Positions 35,640 through 44,229 of a stretch of DNA of 64,000 nucleotides are shown piece by piece. The notes beneath the pieces were generated by a model. That model made no database searches. It was not told the DNA's origin and worked only from the letters and a program-made list of their open reading frames with translations. The stretch spans positions 62,001 through 126,000 of the forward strand of contig NZ_JBEYYO010000012.1 in NCBI RefSeq assembly GCF_040645615.1. Reading direction: 5' to 3'. The position numbers and the translations under genes were made by a program. Source of the DNA: Glycomyces sp040645615 (GTDB lineage: Bacteria > Actinomycetota > Actinomycetes > Mycobacteriales > Micromonosporaceae). Numbering within the stretch: the first letter of the stretch is position 1; the number at the start of each line of letters is the position of its first letter.

Positions 35640-36335
35640 ATGGCAAAGCAGCAGGACAAAGAGACGTTCGGGTCACGCCTGAAGACCATCGGGATGGCCA
35701 TCAAGTTCACCAACCAGCGGGACAAGCTGTTCCTGCCGTTGGAGGCCGCCGCGATCCTGCTGCCGTTCGTGATCGTGACCGCTTTGGTGATCTTCGCGGA
35801 CTTCTCCCTGATCTGGTTCGTCAGCTCCCTGTTCGTGGCGCTGCTGGCCGGCCTCATCGTGCTCAACATGCGCACCACGAAGGTGGTCAACAACGAGGCG
35901 ATCGGCAAGCCGGGTGCGGCGTACGCGCTGATCGACGGCATCCGCGGCTGGCAGGTCACGCCGGGCGTGGCGGCCCTGTCGGAGACGCAGATGGTCCACC
36001 GCGCGGTCGGCAAGGCCGGCGTGGTGCTCCTGGGCGAGGGCGGCGGCAAGGTCCGCAAGCTGCTCGGCCAGGAGAAGAAGCGCATCTCGCGCGTGGTCGG
36101 CTCGACCCCGGTGTACACGTTCGCGGTCGGCGAGGGCGCTAACGACGACTTCTCGGTCACCGAGGTGCGCAAGCGCCTCATGAAGCTTCCGAAGAACATC
36201 GACTCCAAGGCCGCCAACCACATCGCCAAGCGTCTCGACGCCCTCGGCATCGGCATGGCGATCCCCAAGGGCCCGATCCCCACCAGCACCAACGCCGGAA
36301 AGGGAGCCCGCCGAGCAATGCTCCGCGGCCGCTAG
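35640..36335 (+). CDS. DUF4191 membrane protein
   Basis: A 231-residue protein of an actinobacterial family that follows lipA in many genomes. Two adjacent membrane helices (about residues 36-76) come after a basic N-terminus. The cytoplasmic part contains GAAYALIDGIRGWQVTPGVA and GKVRKLLGQEKKRISRVVG. Function unknown; linkage to lipA suggests a membrane or lipoate-related role. It starts 30 bp after lipA. Confidence 0.9.
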   Translation: MAKQQDKETFGSRLKTIGMAIKFTNQRDKLFLPLEAAAILLPFVIVTALVIFADFSLIWFVSSLFVALLAGLIVLNMRTTKVVNNEAIGKPGAAYALIDGIRGWQVTPGVAALSETQMVHRAVGKAGVVLLGEGGGKVRKLLGQEKKRISRVVGSTPVYTFAVGEGANDDFSVTEVRKRLMKLPKNIDSKAANHIAKRLDALGIGMAIPKGPIPTSTNAGKGARRAMLRGR

Positions 36336-36352
36336 GCCACCAGACGAACGAC

Positions 36353-36381
36353 AGCCCGGCGGGGAACTCCCCCACCGGGCT
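36353..36381 (+). terminator. hairpin terminator of lipA-DUF4191
   Basis: AGCCCGGCGGGG (36353-36364) pairs with CCCCACCGGGCT (36370-36381) with one mismatch, and TTCGTCGT follows. It begins 18 bp after the DUF4191 stop. Confidence 0.75.
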
Positions 36382-36502
36382 TCGTCGTATCCACGGCCGA
36401 AAACGCCCCTTTCCCGACGATCGACGCCACACGAGCCTCGGCACGGCGAGCTTCGTCGGCTGCCCGCTCGCATACGCGAAACTCCCTAACGCCGAACCGG
36501 AC

Positions 36503-36581
36503 TGTCACACCCATAAGGCACGCTATAAACCGGGGGCCCACAAAACGCCGCCGCGAGGCGCCCGCCCCTGCCCTCGTTTCG
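36503..36581. repeat. 79-bp intergenic repeat, copy A
   Basis: The first 38 bp (from TGTCACACCC to CCGGGGGCCCA) match copy B at 31 positions, and the 14-mer CTGCCCTCGTTTCG closes both copies at the same offset of 65 bp. The middle part is diverged. Confidence 0.6.
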
Positions 36582-36655
36582 GCCCCGCGGAGCCCGCGAA
36601 CGCGAGCGCCGCTCCTCCCCCGAGTCGGTGCCTCGTCGGCGCTGCCGCCGCCGAA

Positions 36656-36734
36656 TGTCGCACCCGTGCGGCACCCTATTCACCGGGGGCCCAGAGGGCA
36701 GCCTCGCTCGGCGCATCACGCTGCCCTCGTTTCG
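36656..36734. repeat. 79-bp intergenic repeat, copy B
   Basis: Begins TGTCGCACCC, shares CACCGGGGGCCCA with copy A at the same offset, and ends with the identical CTGCCCTCGTTTCG. On the minus strand both copies read GPPVxxVPxGCD in one frame, and three of the differences in that stretch are synonymous. Confidence 0.6.
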
Positions 36735-36753
36735 ACGCTCGCCGGGCATGGGA

Positions 36754-36784
36754 AGACGGGCCCGCCTTCAGGCTTGGCCCGTCT
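36754..36784 (-). terminator. hairpin terminator of the DUF3040 gene
   Basis: AGACGGGCC (36754-36762) pairs with GGCCCGTCT (36776-36784), with an inner GCCT/AGGC stem, 30 bp beyond the DUF3040 stop. Confidence 0.65.
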
Positions 36785-36814
36785 CTGCCGTTTCGGGTGT
36801 GATCTCGTGCGGGA

Positions 36815-37234
36815 TCAGAAGATGTCGCCGTTGTTGCGGCGGCGGCGCCAGCGTTCTTCCATGCGCGAGGTGAAGCCGCCGGGCTTGGGGGCTTTGGACG
36901 AGGGGCCCGAGCCGGTGGTCCGGGTGGCCTTGCCGTCCACTGCCTTCAGTTTCACGTTCGAGCTGCGCCGCTGTGCCCACAGGCCCAGGATCAGACCGCC
37001 GAACATGAGGACGGCGCCGACCGGGGCGCCCCACTTCGCGGCGTCGCCGCCGGCGATCACCGTGCCGATGACCGCACCGATGCCGATGACGGTGACGATC
37101 CCGGCGAGGATCATCCTGCGCCGGGTCACATGGGCGGGGTCTTGGGCACGCACAGCGGAGGCGAACTGCGGGTCTTCGGACAAGGACTGCTCGATCTGTT
37201 CGAACAGGCGTTGCTCGTGGTCGGAGAGCGGCAC
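36815..37234 (-). CDS. DUF3040 membrane protein
   Basis: A 139-residue actinobacterial protein with the diagnostic N-terminus PLSDHEQRLFEQIEQSLSED, an RRRM stop-transfer motif, two membrane helices (about 42-60 and 67-85) and a basic tail. Function unknown; the family often lies near dinB and the mraZ cell-division region. dinB is the next gene upstream on the same strand, 162 bp away. Confidence 0.9.
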   Translation of the reverse strand: MPLSDHEQRLFEQIEQSLSEDPQFASAVRAQDPAHVTRRRMILAGIVTVIGIGAVIGTVIAGGDAAKWGAPVGAVLMFGGLILGLWAQRRSSNVKLKAVDGKATRTTGSGPSSKAPKPGGFTSRMEERWRRRRNNGDIF

Positions 37235-37396
37235 GACACTCCTCCTGCGCTAGTCTCGGCGAGGCCCCGGCAAGGCCTCAGTGCTTGGAACCAAGTCTAC
37301 GAGGCTTTCGCCCGAGGCGGAAGGCAGTTCGTCCTTGAATCGATCCGTTCTGGCCTCACTGAGTCCGCTGGGGTTCGGCCCCGAGCGCCGAAGCGC

Positions 37397-38641
37397 TCAA
37401 TGGCGCGGGTTCCCCGAATCCGGTGTGTCTACACGCGAGTCACGACGACGCATTCGCGCGGCCGATCCGACCGCGTCCTTCCCGAATTTCGCGACCGCCG
37501 CGTCCATGACCGTCTCGATGTCCCGCCACCCGTGCTCGGGCTCCCCGAGCGCGACCTGACGGCCCACCGCGGCCGCCTCCACCAGGTGATCGATCCGCAC
37601 CCCGATCAGGCGCACCGGCGCGGTGGCGGCCGCGTCGGCCAGATCCCTTGCGGCCGCGTAGATCTCCTGGCCCACGTCGGTGGGCGCCGAGAGCATCCGC
37701 GAGCGCGTGATGGTCTTGAAGTCGCCGAAGCGGATCTTCACCGTGACGCCGCGCCCCGCCCATCCGGCGGCGCGGGCCCGTGATGCGACCTTTCGCGACA
37801 GTTCCAGTAGTGCCGGTCCCCACACCGCGCCGTCGGGCGCGTCGCGGTCGAACGTGGTCTCGGCGCTGATCGACTTCTCCACCCGCTCGGGCCGGACCGG
37901 CCGCGGGTCGATGTTGCGCGCCAGCGCGTAGAGGTGCTCGGCGCTGGCGGTGCCGACGGACGCGGCGAGGGCGTCGACGTCGAGGCGGGCGAGGTCGGCG
38001 ACGGTGCGCATGCCGAGGCGGGTGAGCTTCTCGGCGGTCTTCTCGCCGATGCCCCAGATCGCGCGCAGCGGGAGGCGGTGGAGGAATTCGAGTTCGGTGG
38101 CGGCGGGGACGATGCCGAGGCCGTCGGGTTTGCTGTGCTCGCTGGCGAGTTTGGCGAGGAATTTGGTGGAGGCGATGCCGACGGTGCAGGTGATGCGGTG
38201 GTCGGCGCGTACCCGTTCGCGGATGGCGCGGCCGATCTCGGCGGGGCTGCCGATGAGGCGGCGGGCTCCGGCGACGTCGAGGAACGCTTCGTCGACCGAG
38301 ATGGGCTGCACGTGGGGGGTGAACTCGCGGAAGATCGCCATGACCGCGCGCGAGACCTCGCCGTAGGAGGTGGTGGGGGTGAGGAAGACGCCGTGGGGGC
38401 AGCGGCGGCGGGCGATGGCGGTGGGCAGCGCGGAGTGGACGCCGTATTTGCGGGCCTCGTAGGAGGCGGCGGAGACGACGCCGCGGGGCCCGAGCCCGGC
38501 GACGATGACGGGTTTGCCGCGGAGCGAGGGGTCGCGGGCGATCTCGACGGACGCGAAAAACGCGTCCATGTCCACATGGAGGATGTCGGTCGATTCATCG
38601 GACAGATCCGGACCGATGACGCGGTGGAGATCGCTGGTCAC
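37397..38641 (-). CDS. dinB: DNA polymerase IV (Y family)
   Basis: A 414-residue translesion polymerase. Catalytic motifs are HVDMDAFFASVE and SVDEAFLDVAG, with YEARKYGVHSALPTAIA between them and the helix-hairpin-helix thumb region IWGIGEKTAEKLTRLGMRTV. A little-finger domain follows. Length fits the longer actinobacterial DinB group. GTG start. No LexA box recognised upstream. Confidence 0.94.
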   Translation of the reverse strand: MTSDLHRVIGPDLSDESTDILHVDMDAFFASVEIARDPSLRGKPVIVAGLGPRGVVSAASYEARKYGVHSALPTAIARRRCPHGVFLTPTTSYGEVSRAVMAIFREFTPHVQPISVDEAFLDVAGARRLIGSPAEIGRAIRERVRADHRITCTVGIASTKFLAKLASEHSKPDGLGIVPAATELEFLHRLPLRAIWGIGEKTAEKLTRLGMRTVADLARLDVDALAASVGTASAEHLYALARNIDPRPVRPERVEKSISAETTFDRDAPDGAVWGPALLELSRKVASRARAAGWAGRGVTVKIRFGDFKTITRSRMLSAPTDVGQEIYAAARDLADAAATAPVRLIGVRIDHLVEAAAVGRQVALGEPEHGWRDIETVMDAAVAKFGKDAVGSAARMRRRDSRVDTPDSGNPRH

Positions 38642-38700
38642 GTCGGAAGCGTAGCGACCGGGTCCGACAATCCCGGGTTGGCGGGGAGTCGCGCTGGGCG

Positions 38701-38798
38701 GCCATCCCTAGCCCCCACCCACCCGAGGGGAAAAGGTAGAGCCCATATTGGCGCGGGGGTACGACAGGAATCGGGCCGCGCGGCCCGAGTGTCACCCG
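38701..38798. repeat. dispersed intergenic repeat (GGGGTACGACAG family), copy 1
   Basis: Shares, in the same order and nearly the same spacing with 63408-63501, GCCATCCC, CCCCCACCCACCC, GGGGTACGACAG and GTGTCACCCG. This copy includes an 18-bp perfect palindrome, TCGGGCCGCGCGGCCCGA (38771-38788), followed by CACCCGTTCGGGTG, which may end the phosphatase transcript. It lies between two minus-strand genes. Confidence 0.65.
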
Positions 38799-38822
38799 TT
38801 CGGGTGTATTGGGTCGGCCGCG

Positions 38823-39983
38823 TCAGCCGTTGCGGTAGGTCCAGAGGGGGATAGCCATTTCGGCGGCGGTGAGGCCGCCGTGTTGGCCGATGAGCCTGGC
38901 CACATGCGGGGGTTCGCCTTCGGCGCCGACGATCGCGAAGGTGCCCTCGCAGGCGACGACGAGGTCGCCCATGCGTTCGCGGCTGGTGTCGGTGACGGTG
39001 GGGCCGAACCAGCCTCGGTCGATGGCGTCGTCGCGGTCGATGAGTTCGGCGCGGCCGTCGACCGCTTCGGCCCAGGCTTGGCGCACTTCCTCGGTCGCGC
39101 CCGGGGCGGTGTAGAGGTAGCGCATGCGGCCGTCGCCGCCGACGGCCTCGACGCCGTGGAGGAGGTCGGGGCGCTCGTCGATGTGGAGGCGGTCGGTGAC
39201 GTTGACCATGCCGTGGTCGGCGGTCACGAGCAGGGCGGCGTCGCGGGGCAGGCCGGTGAGGATGCCGTCGATGGTCTCGGCGACGCGGGCGACGGCGTCG
39301 AGCCACTCGGGCGAGCCGATGCCGTGGAAGTGCCCGGCGGTGTCGACGTCGGGCAGGTAGGCGTAGACGAGGCTGCGGTCGCCGCGGGCGAGGGCGGCGA
39401 TGACGCCTTCGGCGGTCTCGCGGGGGCCGGTGGCGGGGAGCCAGTCGGCGCCGCGGTAGATGGCGCGGGTGAGGCCGGTGTCGCGGAACGTGCCGCCTGC
39501 GACCACGGTGCACACGACGCCGTCGGCGGTGGCGCGTTCGAAGCTGGTGGGCCTGGGCTGCCAGGTCTCGGGGTCGGGGGCGCCGTCCCAGCGGATGTGG
39601 GTGACGAGGTCGCCGGTACCCGGCACGCGCACGGTGAAGCCGATGATGCCGTGTTCGCCGGGCGGGATCCCGCATGCCAAGGAGGCCAGGCTGATCGGGG
39701 TGGAGGAGGGGACGGTGGCGGTGATCGGGGCGAGGGTGCCCAGTTCGCCGTGGTGGATCGCGCCGATGGTGGCGCTGGCCTGGGCGGCCTGGCCGAGGAG
39801 GTGGTAGCCGAAGCCGTCGAGGAGGAGCACCGCGACGCGTCTGACGCCGTCGAGTTCGGCGTTCGCGGCCCGGCCGTTCGCCGCGGGGACGCCGAGGGCC
39901 GCGAGGGCGGTGGGCATGACGTCGGCGAGCGTGCCGGTGCCGTAGGCGGGCTGCTGGTCCGCCAGGTGCGGGCTCGAAGGCAT
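38823..39983 (-). CDS. alkaline-phosphatase-superfamily (nucleotide pyrophosphatase-like) enzyme
   Basis: A 386-residue type I phosphodiesterase/nucleotide pyrophosphatase-like hydrolase. The metal-binding residues are recognisable: VLLLDGFGY (Asp), ATVPSSTPISLASLACG (Thr/Ser nucleophile region, with HGIIGFTV following), YLPDVDTAGHFHG (Asp and His) and TADHGMVNV (Asp-His). The C-terminal QHGGLTAAEMAIPLW is the third metal site. No signal peptide is seen, so it is probably cytoplasmic. The substrate is unknown. Confidence 0.88.
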   Translation of the reverse strand: MPSSPHLADQQPAYGTGTLADVMPTALAALGVPAANGRAANAELDGVRRVAVLLLDGFGYHLLGQAAQASATIGAIHHGELGTLAPITATVPSSTPISLASLACGIPPGEHGIIGFTVRVPGTGDLVTHIRWDGAPDPETWQPRPTSFERATADGVVCTVVAGGTFRDTGLTRAIYRGADWLPATGPRETAEGVIAALARGDRSLVYAYLPDVDTAGHFHGIGSPEWLDAVARVAETIDGILTGLPRDAALLVTADHGMVNVTDRLHIDERPDLLHGVEAVGGDGRMRYLYTAPGATEEVRQAWAEAVDGRAELIDRDDAIDRGWFGPTVTDTSRERMGDLVVACEGTFAIVGAEGEPPHVARLIGQHGGLTAAEMAIPLWTYRNG

Positions 39984-40025
39984 GGCCCGAGGCTAGCCGG
40001 TTCCGTCCCACCGAGTCGAGGGGGT

Positions 40026-40056
40026 GACGCGGCGGGCCGGTCGGGCCCGCCGCGTC
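40026..40056 (-). terminator. hairpin terminator of the MMPL gene
   Basis: A perfect 13-bp stem (40026-40038 with 40044-40056) with a 5-base loop, 5 bp beyond the MMPL stop. Confidence 0.82.
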
Positions 40057-40061
40057 GGGGG

Positions 40062-42152
40062 TCAGGAGCCTGCGCGTTCGGTGACCTTGCCGGGCCACCA
40101 GATGCGCTCGCCGATCCACAGCACGAGCGCGGGGACGAGCAGGGAGCGGACGATGATCGCGTCGGCGAGGACCCCGATGCAGACCACGACGCCGAGCTGC
40201 ATGAGCATCGTCAGCGGCATGAGCGCGAGGACGCTGAACGTGGCGGCCAGGACCAGCCCGGCGGAGGTGATCACCCCGCCGGTGAGGGTGAGGGCCCGGA
40301 GGGTGCCGACCCGGTGGCCCCACCTGGGGATCTCCTCGCGGACGCGGGTCATGAGGAAGATCGTGTAGTCGATGCCCATCGCGACCAGGAATAGGAACCC
40401 GAACAGGACGAAGCTGTGGTCGACGCTGCCGCGGCCGATCCGGTCGAGGACCAGCCCGGCGGCCCCGACGGCGGCGGCGAAGGAGAGGACCGTGCAGGCC
40501 ATGAGCATCAGTGAGGCCCACACGGCGCGCAGCAGCACGAGGATCACTCCGAAGACCACGGCGAGGATGAGCGGGATGAGCAGCCGCAGGTCGCGGTCGT
40601 TGGCCTCGGCGAGGTCGATCTGGGTCGCGGTGGGGCCGCTGACGAGCGCTTCGGTCCCGGCGTCGTCGAAGGCCGCCCGCAGGGCCAGGACGGTCTCTTC
40701 GGCCTCGGGCGAGGAGGCCTCGTCGGCGAGGACGGCGTTGAGGCGCACCCAGTCCGAACCGGTCGCGAGGATCGGTTCCTCGACGTCGGCCACCCCGTTC
40801 TCGGTGTCGAGGACCGCGAGGGCCGCTTCGAGGTCGGCTTGGTGGACGTAGACCTCGGCCGGTTCGCTCGCCCCGGCCGGGTAGTGCTCGGCCATGGCCT
40901 CGGCCACGAGCTGGGTCTCGGTCTCGGTGGTGAGCAGTTCGGAGCGTTCGAGGCCGGTCGAGAGGTTGATCCAGCCGAGCGCGAGGAGCGCGAGTCCGGC
41001 GGTGGTGGCGACGGCGATGAGGCGCGGCCGGGCCGAGACCAGGCCGGCGACGCGGCCCCAGATGCGGTGGCGGCGCTGCGCGGGGGCGCTGGCCTCTTCG
41101 GGGTCGTATCGCGGTGTGACGGGCCAGAACACGGCGCGGCCGAACAGCGAGAGCACGGCCGGGAGCAGCGTGAGCGAGGCGAGGGCGGCGCTGGCGACGC
41201 CCGCGATGAGGACCGGGCCGAGCGCGGCGGTGCTGGAGACCGACGCGAGCGGCATCACCGCGAGCGCGAGGATCACCGTCCCGGCCGAGGCGAGCACGGC
41301 GGGCGTGGTGCGCAGCACGGCTTCACGTAGCGCGGTGAAGCGGTTCTCATTGCGGCGCAGTTCTTCTCGGTAGCGGGAGATGAGCAGAAGCGTGTAGTCG
41401 GTGGAGACGCCGAAGACGAGCACGGTGAGGATGCCGGTGCTCTGGCCGTTGATCGTGACCCCGGCGTATTCGCCGAGGAGGTAGGCCAGGCCGGCTGCGA
41501 GCCGCTCGGAGACGGCGATGCACGCCAGTGGGAGGAGCAGCAGGAGCGGCGAGCGGTAGGAGAGGACGAGCACGAGGGCGACCACGCCCATGGTCATCCA
41601 GGTGAGCGGCCCGTCGAGCTGCTCGAACGCCGATTCCATGTCGCGGGAGACCGCCGCGCCGCCGGTGAAGCCGACCTCGACGCCCGCGGGGAGGCCGTCG
41701 GTGACGATCGTGTTCGCTTCGGCGAACAGCGCTTCGCCTTCGTCTTCGAGCGAGAGGTCGTCGAGGGGCACGACGAGCATGAGCGCCCGGCCGTCCTCGG
41801 AGGGGATCGGGCCAGCGGCGGTCTCGCCGGGCGCGGCGAGGTCGTCGAGGGCGGCGCGGTCGGCTTCGGCGGCGGCGTACGCGTCAGCGCCGATCTCGGC
41901 GTCAGCGGTGTAGACCACCAGGAGGCTGATCAGGCCTTTCTGGTTGAACTCGGTTTCGGCGACGCGTTTGGCCTCGGTGGATTCGGCGTCGGCGGGGAGC
42001 CAGTTGATCTGGGCGTCGTCTTGGATGCCGCCGAGTTTGGGGGCGAGGCTGAAGCCGACGACGGCCAGGAGCGCCCAGGCGGCGAGGGCGAACCAGCGCC
42101 CGCGGCGGGTCGCGGCGAACGCGAGCGCGGCCTTCTTCGGTGGTGCGGACAT
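40062..42152 (-). CDS. MMPL/RND-family membrane transporter
   Basis: A 696-residue RND-type transporter of the MMPL branch, exporters of lipids, pigments or drugs. It has two halves, each with one helix, a large outside domain and five helices. TM block one includes STGILTVLVFGVSTDYTLLL, with the family GxxxDY motif; the second half has ALFGFLF-like text and VAMGIDYTIFLMTRV. Length is the usual 700. It lies downstream of a two-component operon on the same strand and shares an upstream motif with it, so it is the likely target. Start ATG at 42152 follows AAAGGACC. Confidence 0.92.
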   Translation of the reverse strand: MSAPPKKAALAFAATRRGRWFALAAWALLAVVGFSLAPKLGGIQDDAQINWLPADAESTEAKRVAETEFNQKGLISLLVVYTADAEIGADAYAAAEADRAALDDLAAPGETAAGPIPSEDGRALMLVVPLDDLSLEDEGEALFAEANTIVTDGLPAGVEVGFTGGAAVSRDMESAFEQLDGPLTWMTMGVVALVLVLSYRSPLLLLLPLACIAVSERLAAGLAYLLGEYAGVTINGQSTGILTVLVFGVSTDYTLLLISRYREELRRNENRFTALREAVLRTTPAVLASAGTVILALAVMPLASVSSTAALGPVLIAGVASAALASLTLLPAVLSLFGRAVFWPVTPRYDPEEASAPAQRRHRIWGRVAGLVSARPRLIAVATTAGLALLALGWINLSTGLERSELLTTETETQLVAEAMAEHYPAGASEPAEVYVHQADLEAALAVLDTENGVADVEEPILATGSDWVRLNAVLADEASSPEAEETVLALRAAFDDAGTEALVSGPTATQIDLAEANDRDLRLLIPLILAVVFGVILVLLRAVWASLMLMACTVLSFAAAVGAAGLVLDRIGRGSVDHSFVLFGFLFLVAMGIDYTIFLMTRVREEIPRWGHRVGTLRALTLTGGVITSAGLVLAATFSVLALMPLTMLMQLGVVVCIGVLADAIIVRSLLVPALVLWIGERIWWPGKVTERAGS

Positions 42153-42235
42153 TGGGGGGTCCTTTCGGTCGGATGACTCGGTGGGTCCAATGTCGCCGCC
42201 GGGGACCGAACGCGCATCGTCGTGTGCGCGTGTCC

Positions 42236-42252
42236 TGTTCTACGTCGAAGCG
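42236..42252. promoter_or_regulatory. MMPL upstream copy of a motif shared with the kinase promoter
   Basis: TGTTCTACGTCGAAGCG stands 84-100 bp before the MMPL start. It matches TGCTCTACGTCCAAGTG upstream of the kinase gene (44176-44192) at 14 of 17 positions and in the same orientation relative to the gene. It is a candidate site for the response regulator encoded between the two. Confidence 0.5.
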
Positions 42253-42268
42253 TTGAGGCGCAAGGGAA

Positions 42269-42297
42269 AAGGCCGCGCCCGGTGCGGGCGCGGCCTT
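42269..42297 (-). terminator. hairpin terminator of the response-regulator operon
   Basis: A perfect 12-bp stem (42269-42280 with 42286-42297) and GGTGC loop begins 9 bp beyond the regulator stop; a run of A on the plus strand gives a T-rich tail on the coding strand. It separates the operon from the MMPL gene. Confidence 0.88.
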
Positions 42298-42306
42298 CGG
42301 GTCCGG

Positions 42307-42969
42307 TCAGACTTCGGGGATGTCGAGGCCGGAGCGGTAGGCGATGGCGACGAGCCCGGCGCGATCGCGGGCGTCGAGTTTGGACAGGAGTTTGCCGATG
42401 TGGGTGCGCACGGTGGCGGGGCTGATGAACAGGCGTTCGCCGATCTCGTCGTTGGCCAGGCCGGTGGCGACCCAGCGGAGGATCTCGCGTTCGCGTTCGG
42501 TGAGGTCGGGCAGGTTGCGGTGGGGCCGGGCCGCTCCCGTGCCGCGTTCGGCGTAGGCGTCGATCACCTTGCGGGTCACGTCGGGGCTGAGGAGCGAGTC
42601 GCCCGCGGCGGCGAGGCGCACGGCTTTGAGCAGGTCGGCGGGGTCGGCGTCCTTCATCACGAACCCGGCCGCGCCTCCGGCGAGCGCGTCAAAGATGTAC
42701 TCGTCGATCTCGAAGGTGGTGATCATGACGACGCGGGTCTTGGCGAGGTTCGGGTCGCGGCTGATGCGGCGGAGCACTTCGAGGCCGTCGATGCCGGGCA
42801 TGCGCACGTCGAGCATGGCCACGTCGGGTTTGATGCGCTGCACGAGTTCCCAGGCCTGGTCGCCGTCCTCGGCTTCGGCGGCGAGGCGGATGTCGGCCTC
42901 GTTCTTGAACAGGTTGCGCAGGGCCATCCTGATGAGGCTCTGGTCGTCGGCGATGACGAGCTCGATCAC
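42307..42969 (-). CDS. NarL-type response regulator
   Basis: A 220-residue regulator with the acidic pair D8-D9, phosphoacceptor D54 (VAMLDVRMPGIDG), TTFE and KDADP switch residues, and a LuxR-type helix-turn-helix (LTEREREILRWVATGLANDE, then SPATVRTHIGKLLSKL). It overlaps the kinase gene upstream by 4 bp and precedes the MMPL transporter. Confidence 0.94.
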   Translation of the reverse strand: MIELVIADDQSLIRMALRNLFKNEADIRLAAEAEDGDQAWELVQRIKPDVAMLDVRMPGIDGLEVLRRISRDPNLAKTRVVMITTFEIDEYIFDALAGGAAGFVMKDADPADLLKAVRLAAAGDSLLSPDVTRKVIDAYAERGTGAARPHRNLPDLTEREREILRWVATGLANDEIGERLFISPATVRTHIGKLLSKLDARDRAGLVAIAYRSGLDIPEV

Positions 42970-44123
42970 GGGCGCGGCTCCTTTCGGGGCGTGCGGGTCG
43001 CCGGGAGCGAGGCGGTGACGGTGAAGCCGCCGCCCGGCCGGGGCCCTGCGTCGAATTCGCCGTGGGCCATGTGGACTCGTTCCATCATGCCGGTGAGGCC
43101 CTGCCCGGCGCGGTCGAGGTCGACGGGGCCGCCGCGGCCGTCGTCTTCGACGCGGACGTCCACGGTGTCGGGTCCGCAGTCGACGGTGACGGCGGCGCTG
43201 GTGGCGTCGGCGTGGCGGATGACGTTGGTGAGTGACTCTTGGACGACGCGGTAGACGGTGGCCGCGAGGTTGGTCGCGACGGTGTCCGCGTCACCGGTGA
43301 TGCGCAGGTCGACGCTCAGGCCTCCTTTGCGCACGCCGTCGACGAGTGAAGGGAGGTCGGCGATGGCGCCGGTGGGCCGCAGTTCGGCCGGGCGGCCCGA
43401 GCGCAGCGGCGCGAGGGTGGCGCGCAGGTCGGCGAGGGCGCGTCCGGCGGTATCGCGGATGGCCTGGAGGTTCTCGACCGCTTCGGGCGGGGTGTGCTCG
43501 TGGCGTTCGAGGACGTGGAGGGCCACGCCGGCGTTCATGGAGACCACGGCGAGGCTGTGGCCGACCACGTCGTGGATCTCGCGGGCCATCGCCACGCGTT
43601 CGTCGGCCCGCTGGCGTTCGCGTTCGGCGTCGCGGGCGCGGGCGCGGGCCCTGCGGGCCTCGCGGACGATGCGGCCGCCGGTGGCGGCGATGCCGAGCCA
43701 CACCAGGGAGATCGTGGCGTTGAGCCACAGCTCGGAGGCGGTGCCGAGTGCGAAGGTCTGGTAGGCGGTGTTGAGGGCGAACAGGACCGCGAGCACCGCC
43801 AAGACGGTCTTGAGGGGTCTGGCGAAGGCGTAGAAGAACACCGCGATGGCCGGGAGGAGGTACACGGGGCCTTCGGGGAGCCCGAGCCACAGGTAGGTGT
43901 AGAGGCTCGCGAGGCTCCCGGCGAGCGCGAGTTCGGGCCAGGGGCGGCGCAGGGCCAAGAAAGCGGCGGAGGCGCCGATGAGCGCGAACGCGGCCGGGCC
44001 GGGGTCGTGGTCGGGATCGGCGCCGATGGTGGTAGCCGAGGTCAGGAGCCAGAGCAGCACGGCGAGGCCGAGGTCGAAGGCGAGGGCCTGTGCGCCCGGC
44101 CAGGGGCTGCGTATCGTGCTCAT
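42966..44123 (-). CDS. sensor histidine kinase (HisKA_3)
   Basis: A 385-residue kinase. The first 150 residues have about five membrane helices and little outside sequence. The phosphorylation box is VAMAREIHDVVGHSLAVVSM with His184, followed by LRATLAPLRSG. The ATPase domain has VVQESLTNVIRHA (N box) and GQGLTGMMERVHMAHGEF (G box). It forms an operon with the regulator that follows. Confidence 0.93.
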   Translation of the reverse strand: MSTIRSPWPGAQALAFDLGLAVLLWLLTSATTIGADPDHDPGPAAFALIGASAAFLALRRPWPELALAGSLASLYTYLWLGLPEGPVYLLPAIAVFFYAFARPLKTVLAVLAVLFALNTAYQTFALGTASELWLNATISLVWLGIAATGGRIVREARRARARARDAERERQRADERVAMAREIHDVVGHSLAVVSMNAGVALHVLERHEHTPPEAVENLQAIRDTAGRALADLRATLAPLRSGRPAELRPTGAIADLPSLVDGVRKGGLSVDLRITGDADTVATNLAATVYRVVQESLTNVIRHADATSAAVTVDCGPDTVDVRVEDDGRGGPVDLDRAGQGLTGMMERVHMAHGEFDAGPRPGGGFTVTASLPATRTPRKEPRP

Positions 44124-44166
44124 GCGACCAGGCTACGGGCCGCAAACGGCGGTGACCTCGGCCGAC

Positions 44167-44192
44167 GGACGTAATTGCTCTACGTCCAAGTG
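44167..44192. promoter_or_regulatory. operator candidate upstream of the kinase-regulator operon
   Basis: GGACGTA (44167-44173) and TACGTCC (44181-44187) form a perfect inverted repeat with a 7-bp spacer, 44-64 bp before the kinase start. The right half extends into TGCTCTACGTCCAAGTG, the motif also found before the MMPL gene. Confidence 0.5.
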
Positions 44193-44229
44193 CGTAGGAC
44201 CGCGCGGGCGACCCCTGTCGAAAGTCGTA

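Larger units (their letters stand above)
36336..36814. other. gene-free stretch with terminators and a repeat pair
   Basis: About 480 bp without a supported gene between DUF4191 (+) and DUF3040 (-). It holds a hairpin at each end (36353-36381 and 36754-36784) and two diverged copies of a 79-bp repeat 153 bp apart. An 88-codon open frame on the minus strand spans both copies but has no recognisable product. Confidence 0.6.

Noticed and set aside
38638..40521. A 627-codon minus-strand frame over the phosphatase and MMPL end
   Set aside because: Composition is Arg/Pro/His low-complexity and it overlaps two supported genes in another frame.
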